The notes beneath the pieces were generated by a model. That model searched no databases, was not told the DNA's origin, and saw nothing but the letters and a program-made list of their open reading frames with translations. A stretch of 64,000 bases of DNA from Actinoplanes sp. NBC_00393 (lineage in GTDB: Bacteria; Actinomycetota; Actinomycetes; Mycobacteriales; Micromonosporaceae): assembly GCF_036053395.1 (NCBI RefSeq), contig NZ_CP107942.1, forward strand, positions 11,088,001-11,152,000. The letters run 5' to 3'. Positions within the stretch are counted from its first letter, which is position 1. Every line of letters starts with the position of its first letter. Both the position numbers and the translations under genes were made by a program. This document shows positions 1 to 7,881 of the stretch, piece by piece.

Positions 1-1590
1 TTCGCCGGTGACGCGGCCTGGAGCGACTACACGGTCTCGGCGAAGGTCAAGCCGTTGTCGTTCGGGTCGGGCGGCTTCGTCGGGCTGCTGGCCCGGGCGA
101 AGAGCTCGACCACGTTCTACCGGCTGGCGCTGCTGCCCGGCCAGGCCCAGCTGCAGGCGGTGAACAGCGGAAACGTGACCGTGCTGGGCACCTCGTCGCG
201 GACCGTCTCCACCGGCTCCTGGTACACGTTGAGCCTCACCGTCTCCGGAACCTCGATCAGCGGCAGCATCGACGGCGCCGCGGTCGGTTCCGGCACCAGT
301 TCGGTCGCCTCCACCGGCCGGATCGGTCTGCAGACCGGTCACGCCTCGGCCGGCTTCGACGACGTGGTCGTCACGACCGGCGGCACCACGCCGCCCACGT
401 CGAGCCCGCCCACCAGCTCGTCGCCCTCGACGCCGCCGTCCCCCAGCCCTTCGACGTCGACGCCGCCGTCCCCCAGCCCCTCGACGTCGACGCCGCCGCC
501 GACCAGCGGCGCTCTCTACGTGGCGCCGAACGGCTCGGCGAGCGCCGCCGGAACCGAGGCGGCCCCGACCACGCTCGCGTCGGCGATCACCCGGATCGCG
601 GCCGGCGGCACGATCTACGTGCGCGGCGGCACCTACAACTCGGCCTCGACGATCACCGTCGCGCCCGGCAACAACGGCTCGGCCGGCGCGCTGAAGAAGA
701 TCTTCGCCTACCCCGGTGAGAAGCCGATCCTGAACTTCTCCGCCCAGGCCGAGGACACCACGGCCCGCGGCCTCGCGATCAACGGCAACTTCTGGCACGT
801 CAACGGCCTGATCGTCGAGCGCGCCGGCGACAACGGCATCTTCATCGGCGGCAGCAACAACATCGTCGAGCGTACGATCACCCGCTTCAACCGCGACAGC
901 GGTCTGCAGATCTCCCGGATCGCCTCGGACACCCCGAACTCGCAATGGCCGGCGAACAACCTGGTGCTCTCCTCGGAGTCGCACGACAACGCCGACTCCG
1001 ACGGCGAGGACGCGGACGGGTTCGCCGCGAAGCTGACGGTCGGCTCCGGCAACGTCTTCCGCTACACGGTGTCGCACAACAACATCGACGACGGCTGGGA
1101 CCTCTACACCAAGACCGACACCGGGCCGATCGGCGTGGTGACGATCGAGGACTCGATCGCCTACAACAACGGCACCCTTTCCAACGGTGGGCAGGCCGGG
1201 GCCGGTGACCGCAACGGCTACAAGCTGGGCGGCGAGGACATCGGCGTGAACCACATCGTGCGCCGCAGCATCGCCTTCAAGAACGGCAAGCACGGGTTCA
1301 CGTACAACAGCAACCCGGGCTCGATGACGATCTCCAACAACCTGTCGATCGACAACGCCGAGCGCAATTTCAACTTCGACGAGGGCTCACACGTGTTCCG
1401 GAACAACACGTCCTGCCGCAGCGGCAGTGGCACCAACGACCGGATCATCGGCAACTCGGACAGCTCGAACCAGTTCTGGTCCGGCAGCAACGGGTCGCGG
1501 TGCGCGTCGTACACCGGTGCCCTGGCCTGGTCGTTCGCCTCCGACGGCAAGCTGGTCGTGACGCTCGGCGGGCGTGTCGTCTCGCTCTGA
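1..1590 (+). CDS. PL9-family pectate lyase, 5' end outside window
   Basis: Secreted polysaccharide lyase that would cleave de-esterified pectate by beta-elimination. The reading frame is open from base 1, so the start and signal peptide lie upstream. Visible order: a laminin-G/DUF1080-like beta-sandwich (bases 1 to about 370), a Ser/Thr/Pro linker with repeated PSPSTSTPP units (about 375-510), then a right-handed parallel beta-helix beginning YVAPNGSAS. The helix carries the family signature DGEDADGFAAKL, followed by HNNIDDGWDLY near bases 1075-1110; in PL9 enzymes these Asp residues bind calcium and the Lys of the AAKL segment is the base (known of the family). It ends at a duplicated hairpin. 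Together with the GH cluster downstream it suggests a plant cell-wall degradation region. The family call is firm, the exact substrate less so. Confidence 0.88.
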   Translation, partial: FAGDAAWSDYTVSAKVKPLSFGSGGFVGLLARAKSSTTFYRLALLPGQAQLQAVNSGNVTVLGTSSRTVSTGSWYTLSLTVSGTSISGSIDGAAVGSGTSSVASTGRIGLQTGHASAGFDDVVVTTGGTTPPTSSPPTSSSPSTPPSPSPSTSTPPSPSPSTSTPPPTSGALYVAPNGSASAAGTEAAPTTLASAITRIAAGGTIYVRGGTYNSASTITVAPGNNGSAGALKKIFAYPGEKPILNFSAQAEDTTARGLAINGNFWHVNGLIVERAGDNGIFIGGSNNIVERTITRFNRDSGLQISRIASDTPNSQWPANNLVLSSESHDNADSDGEDADGFAAKLTVGSGNVFRYTVSHNNIDDGWDLYTKTDTGPIGVVTIEDSIAYNNGTLSNGGQAGAGDRNGYKLGGEDIGVNHIVRRSIAFKNGKHGFTYNSNPGSMTISNNLSIDNAERNFNFDEGSHVFRNNTSCRSGSGTNDRIIGNSDSSNQFWSGSNGSRCASYTGALAWSFASDGKLVVTLGGRVVSL

Positions 1591-1601
1591 CGCCTTTGCG
1601 G

Positions 1602-1658
1602 GCCCGGCCGGTTCTCCGGCCGGGCTCCACTCGGGCCCGGCCGGTTTTCCGGCCGGGC
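1602..1658 (+). terminator. Duplicated perfect hairpin after the pectate lyase
   Basis: Two hairpins with the same 10-bp stem gcccggccgg/ccggccgggc stand in tandem at 1602-1625 (loop ttct) and 1635-1658 (loop tttt), starting 11 bases after the stop codon. There is no long U-tract, as is usual in high-GC actinomycetes. The second hairpin abuts the -35 box of the next gene. Confidence 0.8.
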
Positions 1659-1689
1659 TTGACTCGTCCCCTGGGGGAGACCCGAGGCT
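1659..1689 (+). promoter_or_regulatory. MerR-type promoter with long spacer
   Basis: TTGACT (1659-1664) is followed by a 19-base spacer and a weak -10, gaggct (1684-1689). The spacer contains the dyad tcccc-tg-gggga (1667-1678). An over-long spacer with a central dyad is the hallmark of promoters untwisted by MerR-family activators. It lies directly upstream of a MerR gene, so autoregulation is likely. Confidence 0.55.
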
Positions 1690-1711
1690 TGATGCCGGGA
1701 AGGAGGAACCC

Positions 1712-2530
1712 ATGACCGACCTGATCCCGATCGGCCGTTTCTCTCGCATGACGCGGCTGTCGATCAAAGCGTTGCGCTTCTACGACGAGCAGGGGCTGTT
1801 GCGGCCGCTGCACGTCGACCCGTCGTCCGGATATCGGTATTACGGCCGTGTGCAGGCCAATCGTGCCGAGGCGATCCGCATCCTGCGGTCCACCGGCATG
1901 CCGGTCGACGAGATCCGCGAGGTGCTGGCCGAGGACGATCCGGAGCGGACCGGCAAGCGCCTGGCCATGCACCGGGAACGGTTGCTGGAGCGGCTCGCGG
2001 AGCAGGAGCGGATGTTGCGGTTCCTCGAGCGGCTCATCGAGCGAGGAGAAGGCGTCATGCCGTACCAGGTCGTTGTCAAGAAGGTCGAGCCTCAGCAGGT
2101 CGCCGCGCTGCGCCTGCACACCGCGATGAACGCGGTCGCCGCCGACGTCCAGCGCGGCTTCGGCACGCTGATCGAGGCCATCACGGGGGTGGGCGTCGCT
2201 CCCAGCGGGATGCCGTTCATCGTCTTCCACGACGTGATCGACGAGCAGACCGCCGGCGACATCGAGATCTGCATCCCGGTCCCGCCCGGCACGGTTTTTC
2301 CGGAAGGCCAGGTCCGGGCCGCCGAGATCCCCGGCGGTCCGATGGCCACCACCGTGCACCGCGGCCCCTATGCCGAGATCTCCCCGGCCTATCACTACGT
2401 GACCGGGTGGATCGCCGAGCACGGCCACCAGCACGCCGGCCCGCCGCGCGAGCTCTACCTCAACGACCCCCAGTCGGTCACCCAGGAGGAGTTGCTCACC
2501 GAGGTGCAGTTCCCTATCTCGTACGGGTGA
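1712..2530 (+). CDS. MerR-family regulator with GyrI-like effector domain
   Basis: 272-residue transcription factor. Residues 1-70 are a MerR winged helix (IGRFSRMTRLSIKALRFYDE, then LLRPLHVDPSSGYRYY), followed by a coiled-coil helix around 80-115. Residues about 118-272 are a GyrI-like/AraC effector-binding domain (ending MATTVHRGPYAEI...LYLNDP), which in TipAL/BmrR-like proteins binds cationic or multidrug ligands. The ATG at 1712 was chosen because ggaaggagg sits 6 bases upstream; the frame stays open further 5' but without a ribosome site. A long-spacer promoter with central dyad precedes it. The target is unknown; the adjacent reductase gene is a possible member of the regulon. Confidence 0.9.
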   Translation: MTDLIPIGRFSRMTRLSIKALRFYDEQGLLRPLHVDPSSGYRYYGRVQANRAEAIRILRSTGMPVDEIREVLAEDDPERTGKRLAMHRERLLERLAEQERMLRFLERLIERGEGVMPYQVVVKKVEPQQVAALRLHTAMNAVAADVQRGFGTLIEAITGVGVAPSGMPFIVFHDVIDEQTAGDIEICIPVPPGTVFPEGQVRAAEIPGGPMATTVHRGPYAEISPAYHYVTGWIAEHGHQHAGPPRELYLNDPQSVTQEELLTEVQFPISYG

Positions 2531-2671
2531 TCGCCGCGCTCCGCGGAACTACGCCGTTACGCCGCACCACGCGGCCGCCTGCCGGGTCCGGGCCTCAGCG
2601 CGCCCGCCGGGCCCGGGCAGGTGGTCCCGGGACCGTGCGGAGAAACGGTGGCTTTTCTTCACACCGCAGGG

Positions 2672-2689
2672 GGTGGATGATGATCCACC
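2672..2689 (+). promoter_or_regulatory. Inverted repeat covering the translation start region
   Basis: Perfect 7-bp inverted repeat ggtggat-gatg-atccacc ending one base before the GTG start at 2690. It could be an operator or a small RNA hairpin masking initiation. No Shine-Dalgarno-like sequence separate from it is visible. Confidence 0.35.
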
Positions 2690-3151
2690 GTGTGGAGAAG
2701 GTTGTGGCGTGCCGCCGGTTCGTGGCCGGTTTTCACCCCGGTCGCGCGTCGGCTGGTCACCGTCGACCGCTGGCTGGGCCGGTTGACCCGTGGCCGCGTC
2801 GTCGCTTTGGGCATGGCCCCGTCGCTCATGCTCACGACAACCGGCCGCAAGTCCGGCCTGCCGCGCAGCAACCCGCTGCAGTACGTTCGGGACGGCGACG
2901 ACTTCATCGTGATCGCCTCGAACTGGGGCGGCGAGCACGACCCGGCGTGGTCCTACAACCTGCGCTCGATCCCGCAGGCCCGGGTGACCCTGGACGGCCG
3001 TGACATCCCGGTGACCGCCCGTGAGACCGACGGCCCGGAGCGGGAACGCCTCTGGCAGTTGATCACCGACCAGTGGCCGGGCTACGACAACTACCGGACC
3101 CGGGCCGCCCACCGGCGGATTCGCGTCTTCCGGCTGACCCCGGCCGCCTGA
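2690..3151 (+). CDS. Deazaflavin (F420)-dependent nitroreductase family protein
   Basis: 153-residue member of the Ddn/FDOR-B split beta-barrel family, which uses reduced F420 to reduce quinones, nitro compounds or other substrates. Characteristic segments are LMLTTTGRKSGLPRSNPLQY, DGDDFIVIASNWGGEHDPAW and NLRSIPQARVTL, the typical FDOR-B cofactor-pocket strand series. The length fits the family. The GTG start gives an N-terminus rich in Trp/Arg, as in other family members. It sits 159 bases after the MerR gene and ends at a strong hairpin facing the convergent glycoside hydrolase gene. Substrate cannot be told from sequence. Confidence 0.85.
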   Translation: MWRRLWRAAGSWPVFTPVARRLVTVDRWLGRLTRGRVVALGMAPSLMLTTTGRKSGLPRSNPLQYVRDGDDFIVIASNWGGEHDPAWSYNLRSIPQARVTLDGRDIPVTARETDGPERERLWQLITDQWPGYDNYRTRAAHRRIRVFRLTPAA

Positions 3152-3153
3152 CA

Positions 3154-3180
3154 GGCTCGGCCCCCGATGAGGGCCGAGCC
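3154..3180. terminator. Bidirectional terminator hairpin
   Basis: A perfect 10-bp stem ggctcggccc (3154-3163) / gggccgagcc (3171-3180) with a 7-base loop lies between two convergent genes. Confidence 0.75.
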
Positions 3181-3225
3181 CGGCTGCCTGATGGGCCCGG
3201 CCCTGTGAGGACCGAGCCCGTGGGC

Positions 3226-6200
3226 TCAGGCGAAGGCCTTCACCTCCAGCAGGCCGACCGAGGCGGTGCCGCTGGTCAGCGCCACCCGCAGACGCGTTGT
3301 GGTGATGGCACCGAAGGTGACGTTGTTGTACTGGTTGGCGGCCACCGGGTAGCCGCTCGCTGATGGGACGTCGGCGTAGGCCGAGCCGGTCCAGTACTGC
3401 AGCTTCCACGACGCGGGCAGGTCGATGCCCTGGCCGTCGTCGAAGAAGTAGACCTGGGCGGAGCGCAGGGTCTGCGCTGACGACCAGGTCAGCTCGGCCC
3501 ACTGCTGGCCCGTGTTGGGCCACGTCCCCCAGCGCGGGTTGACCGTGTCGTTGGAGGACGGCGGATCGATGCCGTCGTTGAGCGCCGCGACGTTCTCCCA
3601 GGCCGAGGTGTAGGAGGCGCTGGGCGCGGCGGTCGACGCCAGGTTCGGGTCGGCCGGGACGGTGCCCTGGCCGTACAGCTTGACCTCGGTGAGGCCGACC
3701 TTGGCGGTGCCGGACGGCTGAGTGAACGAGATCCGCAGCCGGGATGTGCTGACCGGGGTGAAGGTGACCCGGTTGTAGTTCGACTGCGGTGTCCCCGGCG
3801 TCTTGACCTGCGAGGCCGCGGCCACCCAGGCGGTGCCGTTCCAGTACTGCACGGTGTACGCCGACGGCGGCCGGTACCGGTTGCCGGCCCGGTCGTTGCG
3901 GAAGTACAGCCGCGCCTCGTTGACCGTCCGGTTGGCGCCGAAGTTCAGCTCGTACCAGTCGGTGGCGTTCGGGGTTCCGTAGGTGCCCCACAGCGGCGAG
4001 TTGGTGGGCAGGTCGTCGATCGCGCCGGCGACCGTCGTGCCCGAGGTGGTGTACGACGCCGACACCGTCGCGCCCGCCGCCAGGTTCGGCGCGGTCGAGG
4101 TGAGGTCGACGCCGGCCTTGGCGAAGATGCCGACCATCCGGTCACTGCTCTGGCTGACGTTCTGCGGTGCCTGCAGCGACGGGAAGGCCGCACTGTAGGA
4201 GACGGTGCCGGCGCCGACGGAGACCGCTCCGCTAGTCGGGTTGTAGACGACTCGGGTGAGCCGATCCACAGTGGCCACCCGCGTCCCGTTCAGGAAGATC
4301 GAGTAGCCCTGCGGGACCCCGCTGTACCGGGTGACGCCGTCGGCCGGGTCGTCCCAGACGATCGACAGGTTCGCGTTGCGGTAGCGCAGGTTGTTGACGG
4401 CGAAGTGGGACCAGCCGATGTTGATCGGGGACAGCTCGATCTGCGTGTCGTTGCGCGGGCGCAGCCCGGCCACGTCCTCGATGATCGTCCAGTTGCTGCT
4501 GCCCAGGATGTTGTGGTGGATCCAGGACCGGTAGTTGATCGAGCTGCCGTTCCAGTCGGCCCAGAACTCGTTGGCGTCCGGCCAGGCCGTGTTGCCGCCG
4601 ACGTACTGTGCCCAGGCGTTCCAGTAGAGCAGCTTCTTGTAGTCCTCGTTCGTCATCCACGAGTTCGGGTAGTTGCGCAGCACCGACGAGTAGAGCCGGA
4701 ACTGCACCGTCGAGTTGATCGTGGAGAAGTTGTTGCTGCCCGGGTTCCCGGCGGCCGCCGCGGCGGCCTTGTCCCGCTGGTTCGCGGTGTAGAACGGGAA
4801 GATCGGGTAGTCCGCCGGGTCGGCGAACAGGCGCAGGGCCTCGCGGTACTGCGCGGTGTTCGGCATCAGGCCGACCGAGTACGGGTAGTAGTTGTTGATC
4901 TCCTTCCACGGCACATGGGTGTTGGTCGACACGTGCTTGTGCTCGAGCAGCTGCCGCGACGGGTTCCACAGCGTGTTGACCACGCCGTTCTTGATCCGGT
5001 CGGCGAGGGTCTGCATCTCGGTCGCCTTCGCCGTGTTGCCCATCAGCGAGTAGGCGTCCCGCGCAGCGTTCGCCGCCGACCACACGTACGCCGTCTCGGC
5101 CCGGTCCAGGTTGCCGGCCCGCCAGTGGAACGACACCGCGTCCGCGTCGTTGCCGGTCATCGCGCCCCAGTCGTACTCGATGACCCCGTTGTTGTTCGTG
5201 TCGTAGGTGGCCAGCTGACCCTTGGCGTCACCCTCGGCGTACCGGGCGAAGTTGCGCAGCATGGCCGGCTGCCCGCCGTGGATCTGATAGGCCCGCCAGG
5301 CCGCCTCGGCGATGTACTGCGTGTACGAGTTCGACCAGTTCTCCGGGTCACCCGGGTTGTCCATGAACCGGCCGTTCGCCGAGTACTGCCCGACCGCCAG
5401 GTAGGGCCCGTAGGACAGCGACGGATCGCGCAGGTACTTCAGGTCGTCGATGTGCATCGGCTGGGTCAGCGCGATCGCGTTGTTGTACCCGGTCACGCCC
5501 TCGATCGACTGCGGGAACTGGAAGTCCTGCCCCGGGATGTCCGCGTCGAGGTGGTTGAAGCGCATCAGCCACCAGCGGTAGTAGATGTTCTTCTTGATCG
5601 CCGCGTCCGGCACGTCGATGTAGGGCACGTTGTCCGCCCACCACCGGTTGTAGGCCCGGACATGGGTGGCGAATGCGTCCGCCGCCGACGCCGCACGGTA
5701 GGAGTCGTACTCCGTACGCGACTGGGGAATCTCGTTGGCGACCAGCCCGAGTTGCACCTTCACGGTGACCGTCTGCCCGGCCGGCACCGTGACCGATCTG
5801 GTGAGCGCGCCGCTCGCGGCGGCGAAGCTGTCGCCGGAGAGCCGCGGGTAGAGCGTGGTCAGGTTGTTCTTGACCGCCCGGGTGCCGGTGAGCTCACTGC
5901 CGCTGACCGTGGTGGCGTAGGGCGAGGTGGCCCGAAGGTTCACGGTCGTCGACGCGCTACCGGTGTTGACCACCGCGACGTTGGTGACCAGCACGTTGTT
6001 GTGGGTGATGAACTTCGTGACGTCCAGCCGCACCGAGCCGCCGGTGTGCACGCTGCGCCAATGGCTGGGTGTCTGCCGGCGCTGGGCGGGCTGTTCGGTG
6101 AAGGTGCCCGGCGACGCGGTGATCGCGTACGCGCCCTGGCTGCTGATGTTGTCCCAGTAGGCGGCGTTGCCGCCGAAACCGATCACCGCGGGGTCGTGGG

Positions 6201-6483
6201 TGTACATGAAGGCCGCGCGGCCGCGGCTCATCAGCCACGGACCAGCAGGATCATTCCCGGTACGCGCGAGCAGCCGGTCCATCCAGAAATCGGTGCCGGA
6301 CGCCTCGGCGTCGTAGATGGCCCGCATGGTGTCGCCGGTGGAGTAGCCGACCGGCGGCGCCGGGATCGACCCGGTCCCGGTGAAGGTGGGGTAGCCGATC
6401 GTCTGCGCGGCCTGCGCGGGGGAGGCCGCCGGCAGGGTCAGGCCCGCGGCGACGAGGACGATGGCGAGCAAGCGGTGTCTCAT
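3226..6483 (-). CDS. Secreted (alpha/alpha)6-barrel glycoside hydrolase, MGH1-like, with two discoidin domains
   Basis: 1085-residue exported enzyme. A Sec signal peptide occupies about residues 1-27 (MRHRLLAIVLVAAG... AQA-A). The central part (about 190-720) resembles MGH1/GH63-like (alpha/alpha)6 toroid hydrolases, with segments such as NNNGVIEYDWGAMTGNDAD and EINNYYPYSVGLMP. Two F5/8 type C (CBM32-like) domains follow at about 798-935 and 944-1085; the second closely resembles the C-terminal domain of the adjacent GH43. The ATG overlaps the GH43 stop by four bases, so the two are translationally coupled. The company of GH43 and GH127 suggests an arabinose-containing glycan substrate (inference). 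The precise GH family is not certain from reading alone. Confidence 0.75.
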   Translation of the reverse strand: MRHRLLAIVLVAAGLTLPAASPAQAAQTIGYPTFTGTGSIPAPPVGYSTGDTMRAIYDAEASGTDFWMDRLLARTGNDPAGPWLMSRGRAAFMYTHDPAVIGFGGNAAYWDNISSQGAYAITASPGTFTEQPAQRRQTPSHWRSVHTGGSVRLDVTKFITHNNVLVTNVAVVNTGSASTTVNLRATSPYATTVSGSELTGTRAVKNNLTTLYPRLSGDSFAAASGALTRSVTVPAGQTVTVKVQLGLVANEIPQSRTEYDSYRAASAADAFATHVRAYNRWWADNVPYIDVPDAAIKKNIYYRWWLMRFNHLDADIPGQDFQFPQSIEGVTGYNNAIALTQPMHIDDLKYLRDPSLSYGPYLAVGQYSANGRFMDNPGDPENWSNSYTQYIAEAAWRAYQIHGGQPAMLRNFARYAEGDAKGQLATYDTNNNGVIEYDWGAMTGNDADAVSFHWRAGNLDRAETAYVWSAANAARDAYSLMGNTAKATEMQTLADRIKNGVVNTLWNPSRQLLEHKHVSTNTHVPWKEINNYYPYSVGLMPNTAQYREALRLFADPADYPIFPFYTANQRDKAAAAAAGNPGSNNFSTINSTVQFRLYSSVLRNYPNSWMTNEDYKKLLYWNAWAQYVGGNTAWPDANEFWADWNGSSINYRSWIHHNILGSSNWTIIEDVAGLRPRNDTQIELSPINIGWSHFAVNNLRYRNANLSIVWDDPADGVTRYSGVPQGYSIFLNGTRVATVDRLTRVVYNPTSGAVSVGAGTVSYSAAFPSLQAPQNVSQSSDRMVGIFAKAGVDLTSTAPNLAAGATVSASYTTSGTTVAGAIDDLPTNSPLWGTYGTPNATDWYELNFGANRTVNEARLYFRNDRAGNRYRPPSAYTVQYWNGTAWVAAASQVKTPGTPQSNYNRVTFTPVSTSRLRISFTQPSGTAKVGLTEVKLYGQGTVPADPNLASTAAPSASYTSAWENVAALNDGIDPPSSNDTVNPRWGTWPNTGQQWAELTWSSAQTLRSAQVYFFDDGQGIDLPASWKLQYWTGSAYADVPSASGYPVAANQYNNVTFGAITTTRLRVALTSGTASVGLLEVKAFA

Positions 6484-7871
6484 GGCTGGAAGGCCTTCCA
6501 TTCGAGGACGCCGGTGGAGAGGCCGGTCCGCGAGGTCATCTGCAGACGGAGCCGTGTGGTGCTGACCGCGGTGAAGTTGATGACGTTCTCGGTGTTGCCG
6601 GCGACGCCGCACCCCGGGATGTTGACGTAGCTGCTGCCGTTCCAGTACTGCAGCTGACATGACGCCGGCAGATCGATGCCCTGGTTGTCGTCGAACCAGT
6701 AGACCGACGACTTGTTGATCGAGCGGGCCGTCGGCCACTGGTACTCGATCCATTGCGTGCCCTGCTGCGGCCAGTTGCCGTACGCGAGGTTCGACCGGTC
6801 CTGCGAGTTCGCCGGGGTGCCGCCGTTGTTGATCGCGGCAAGGCTCTCCCACGCGGCCACGTGCGACGTCGACGCCGTCGCGGACGGCGCGATGTTGGTG
6901 CCGCTCCCACCGCCGCCGGTCGTCGGGATCACCCGCTGAATCGTCCCGTCAGCGTTGAAGTAGAGCCTGTCCACCGCCACCGACCTGCGGAAATTGCCGC
7001 CGCCGGGCGCGTCCGCGGTGTGGTAGACGAGGTACCACTGGCCGTTGAACTCGACGATGCCGGCGTGGTTGGTGGTCGACGAGACCTGCCCGAGCACGAT
7101 GCCCCGGTGTGTCCACGGTCCGAGCGGGTTGGTCGCGGTCGCGTACCGCTGGCAGGCGTAGTTGGAGTTGGTGACGCAGCCGCTGGTGTCGTTGGCGGCG
7201 TACATCATGTAGTAGAGGCCGTTGCGCTTGAACATCCACGGGGCCTCCCAGAAGTTGGTGAGTCCCGTCGGGGTGACGACCGAGCCGACCGTGTCGATCA
7301 TGTTGCTGGCGAGCCGGACCGCGCGGGCGCCCCAGTAACCACCCCAGTACATGTACGCCTGGCCGTCGTCGTCGACGAAGACCGTCGGGTCGATGTTGAG
7401 ACCGGACGAGTTCGGCGTGCTGTCGCTGATCAGCGGCCCGCCCTTGGCGTCGGTGAACGGCCCGAGCGGGCTGTCACCGACCGCGACGCCGATGTTCATC
7501 CAGCCCGGACCGTTGCCATTGACCGATGTATACCAATAAAACTTGCCATTGCGCGGTTCGACCTCGCTGGCCCACGCGTCGGCGCCGGCCCACGGGAAGG
7601 TGGCGATGTTCGCCCGCGCGCCGTGGTGGGTCCAGTTCGTCGCGTCGGTGGAGGAGAGCACGTGCCACTCGCGCATGACGAAGTTGTTGGTTCCGGTCGG
7701 AGCCTCGTCGCGGCCCGCGTAGATGTACATGGTGTTGCCGACGACGAGCGGGGCTGGGTCGGCGGTGTAGATGCTGGTGATGATCGGGTTGGCGGCGTGC
7801 ACCGGCACGGCGGTCACGGCGACCGCCGTGATCACCCCGCACACGGCGGCCATCCATCGTCGGACGGACAT
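6480..7871 (-). CDS. Secreted GH43 glycosidase (arabinofuranosidase/arabinanase type) with discoidin domain
   Basis: 463 residues. Signal peptide about 1-26 (ends VHA-A). The five-bladed beta-propeller of GH43 starts ITSIYTADPAPLV, with the conserved catalytic-base Asp38. DPTVFVDDDGQAYMYWGG carries the pKa-modulating Asp, and FWEAPWMFKRNGLYYMMYA the acid Glu. Residues about 335-463 are an F5/8 type C carbohydrate-binding domain. GH43 members are arabinofuranosidases, arabinanases or xylosidases; placement between GH127 and an MGH1-like GH favours arabinan or arabinosylated protein as substrate. Its start is 10 bases after the GH127 stop, and its stop overlaps the next gene by 4 bases. Confidence 0.9.
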   Translation of the reverse strand: MSVRRWMAAVCGVITAVAVTAVPVHAANPIITSIYTADPAPLVVGNTMYIYAGRDEAPTGTNNFVMREWHVLSSTDATNWTHHGARANIATFPWAGADAWASEVEPRNGKFYWYTSVNGNGPGWMNIGVAVGDSPLGPFTDAKGGPLISDSTPNSSGLNIDPTVFVDDDGQAYMYWGGYWGARAVRLASNMIDTVGSVVTPTGLTNFWEAPWMFKRNGLYYMMYAANDTSGCVTNSNYACQRYATATNPLGPWTHRGIVLGQVSSTTNHAGIVEFNGQWYLVYHTADAPGGGNFRRSVAVDRLYFNADGTIQRVIPTTGGGGSGTNIAPSATASTSHVAAWESLAAINNGGTPANSQDRSNLAYGNWPQQGTQWIEYQWPTARSINKSSVYWFDDNQGIDLPASCQLQYWNGSSYVNIPGCGVAGNTENVINFTAVSTTRLRLQMTSRTGLSTGVLEWKAFQP

Positions 7872-7881
7872 TCGGACTCCT

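Noticed and set aside
4405..6630. Long plus-strand frame over the MGH1-like GH gene
   Set aside because: Composition (Val/Arg/Gly) is that of a complementary-strand shadow; no domain is recognisable.
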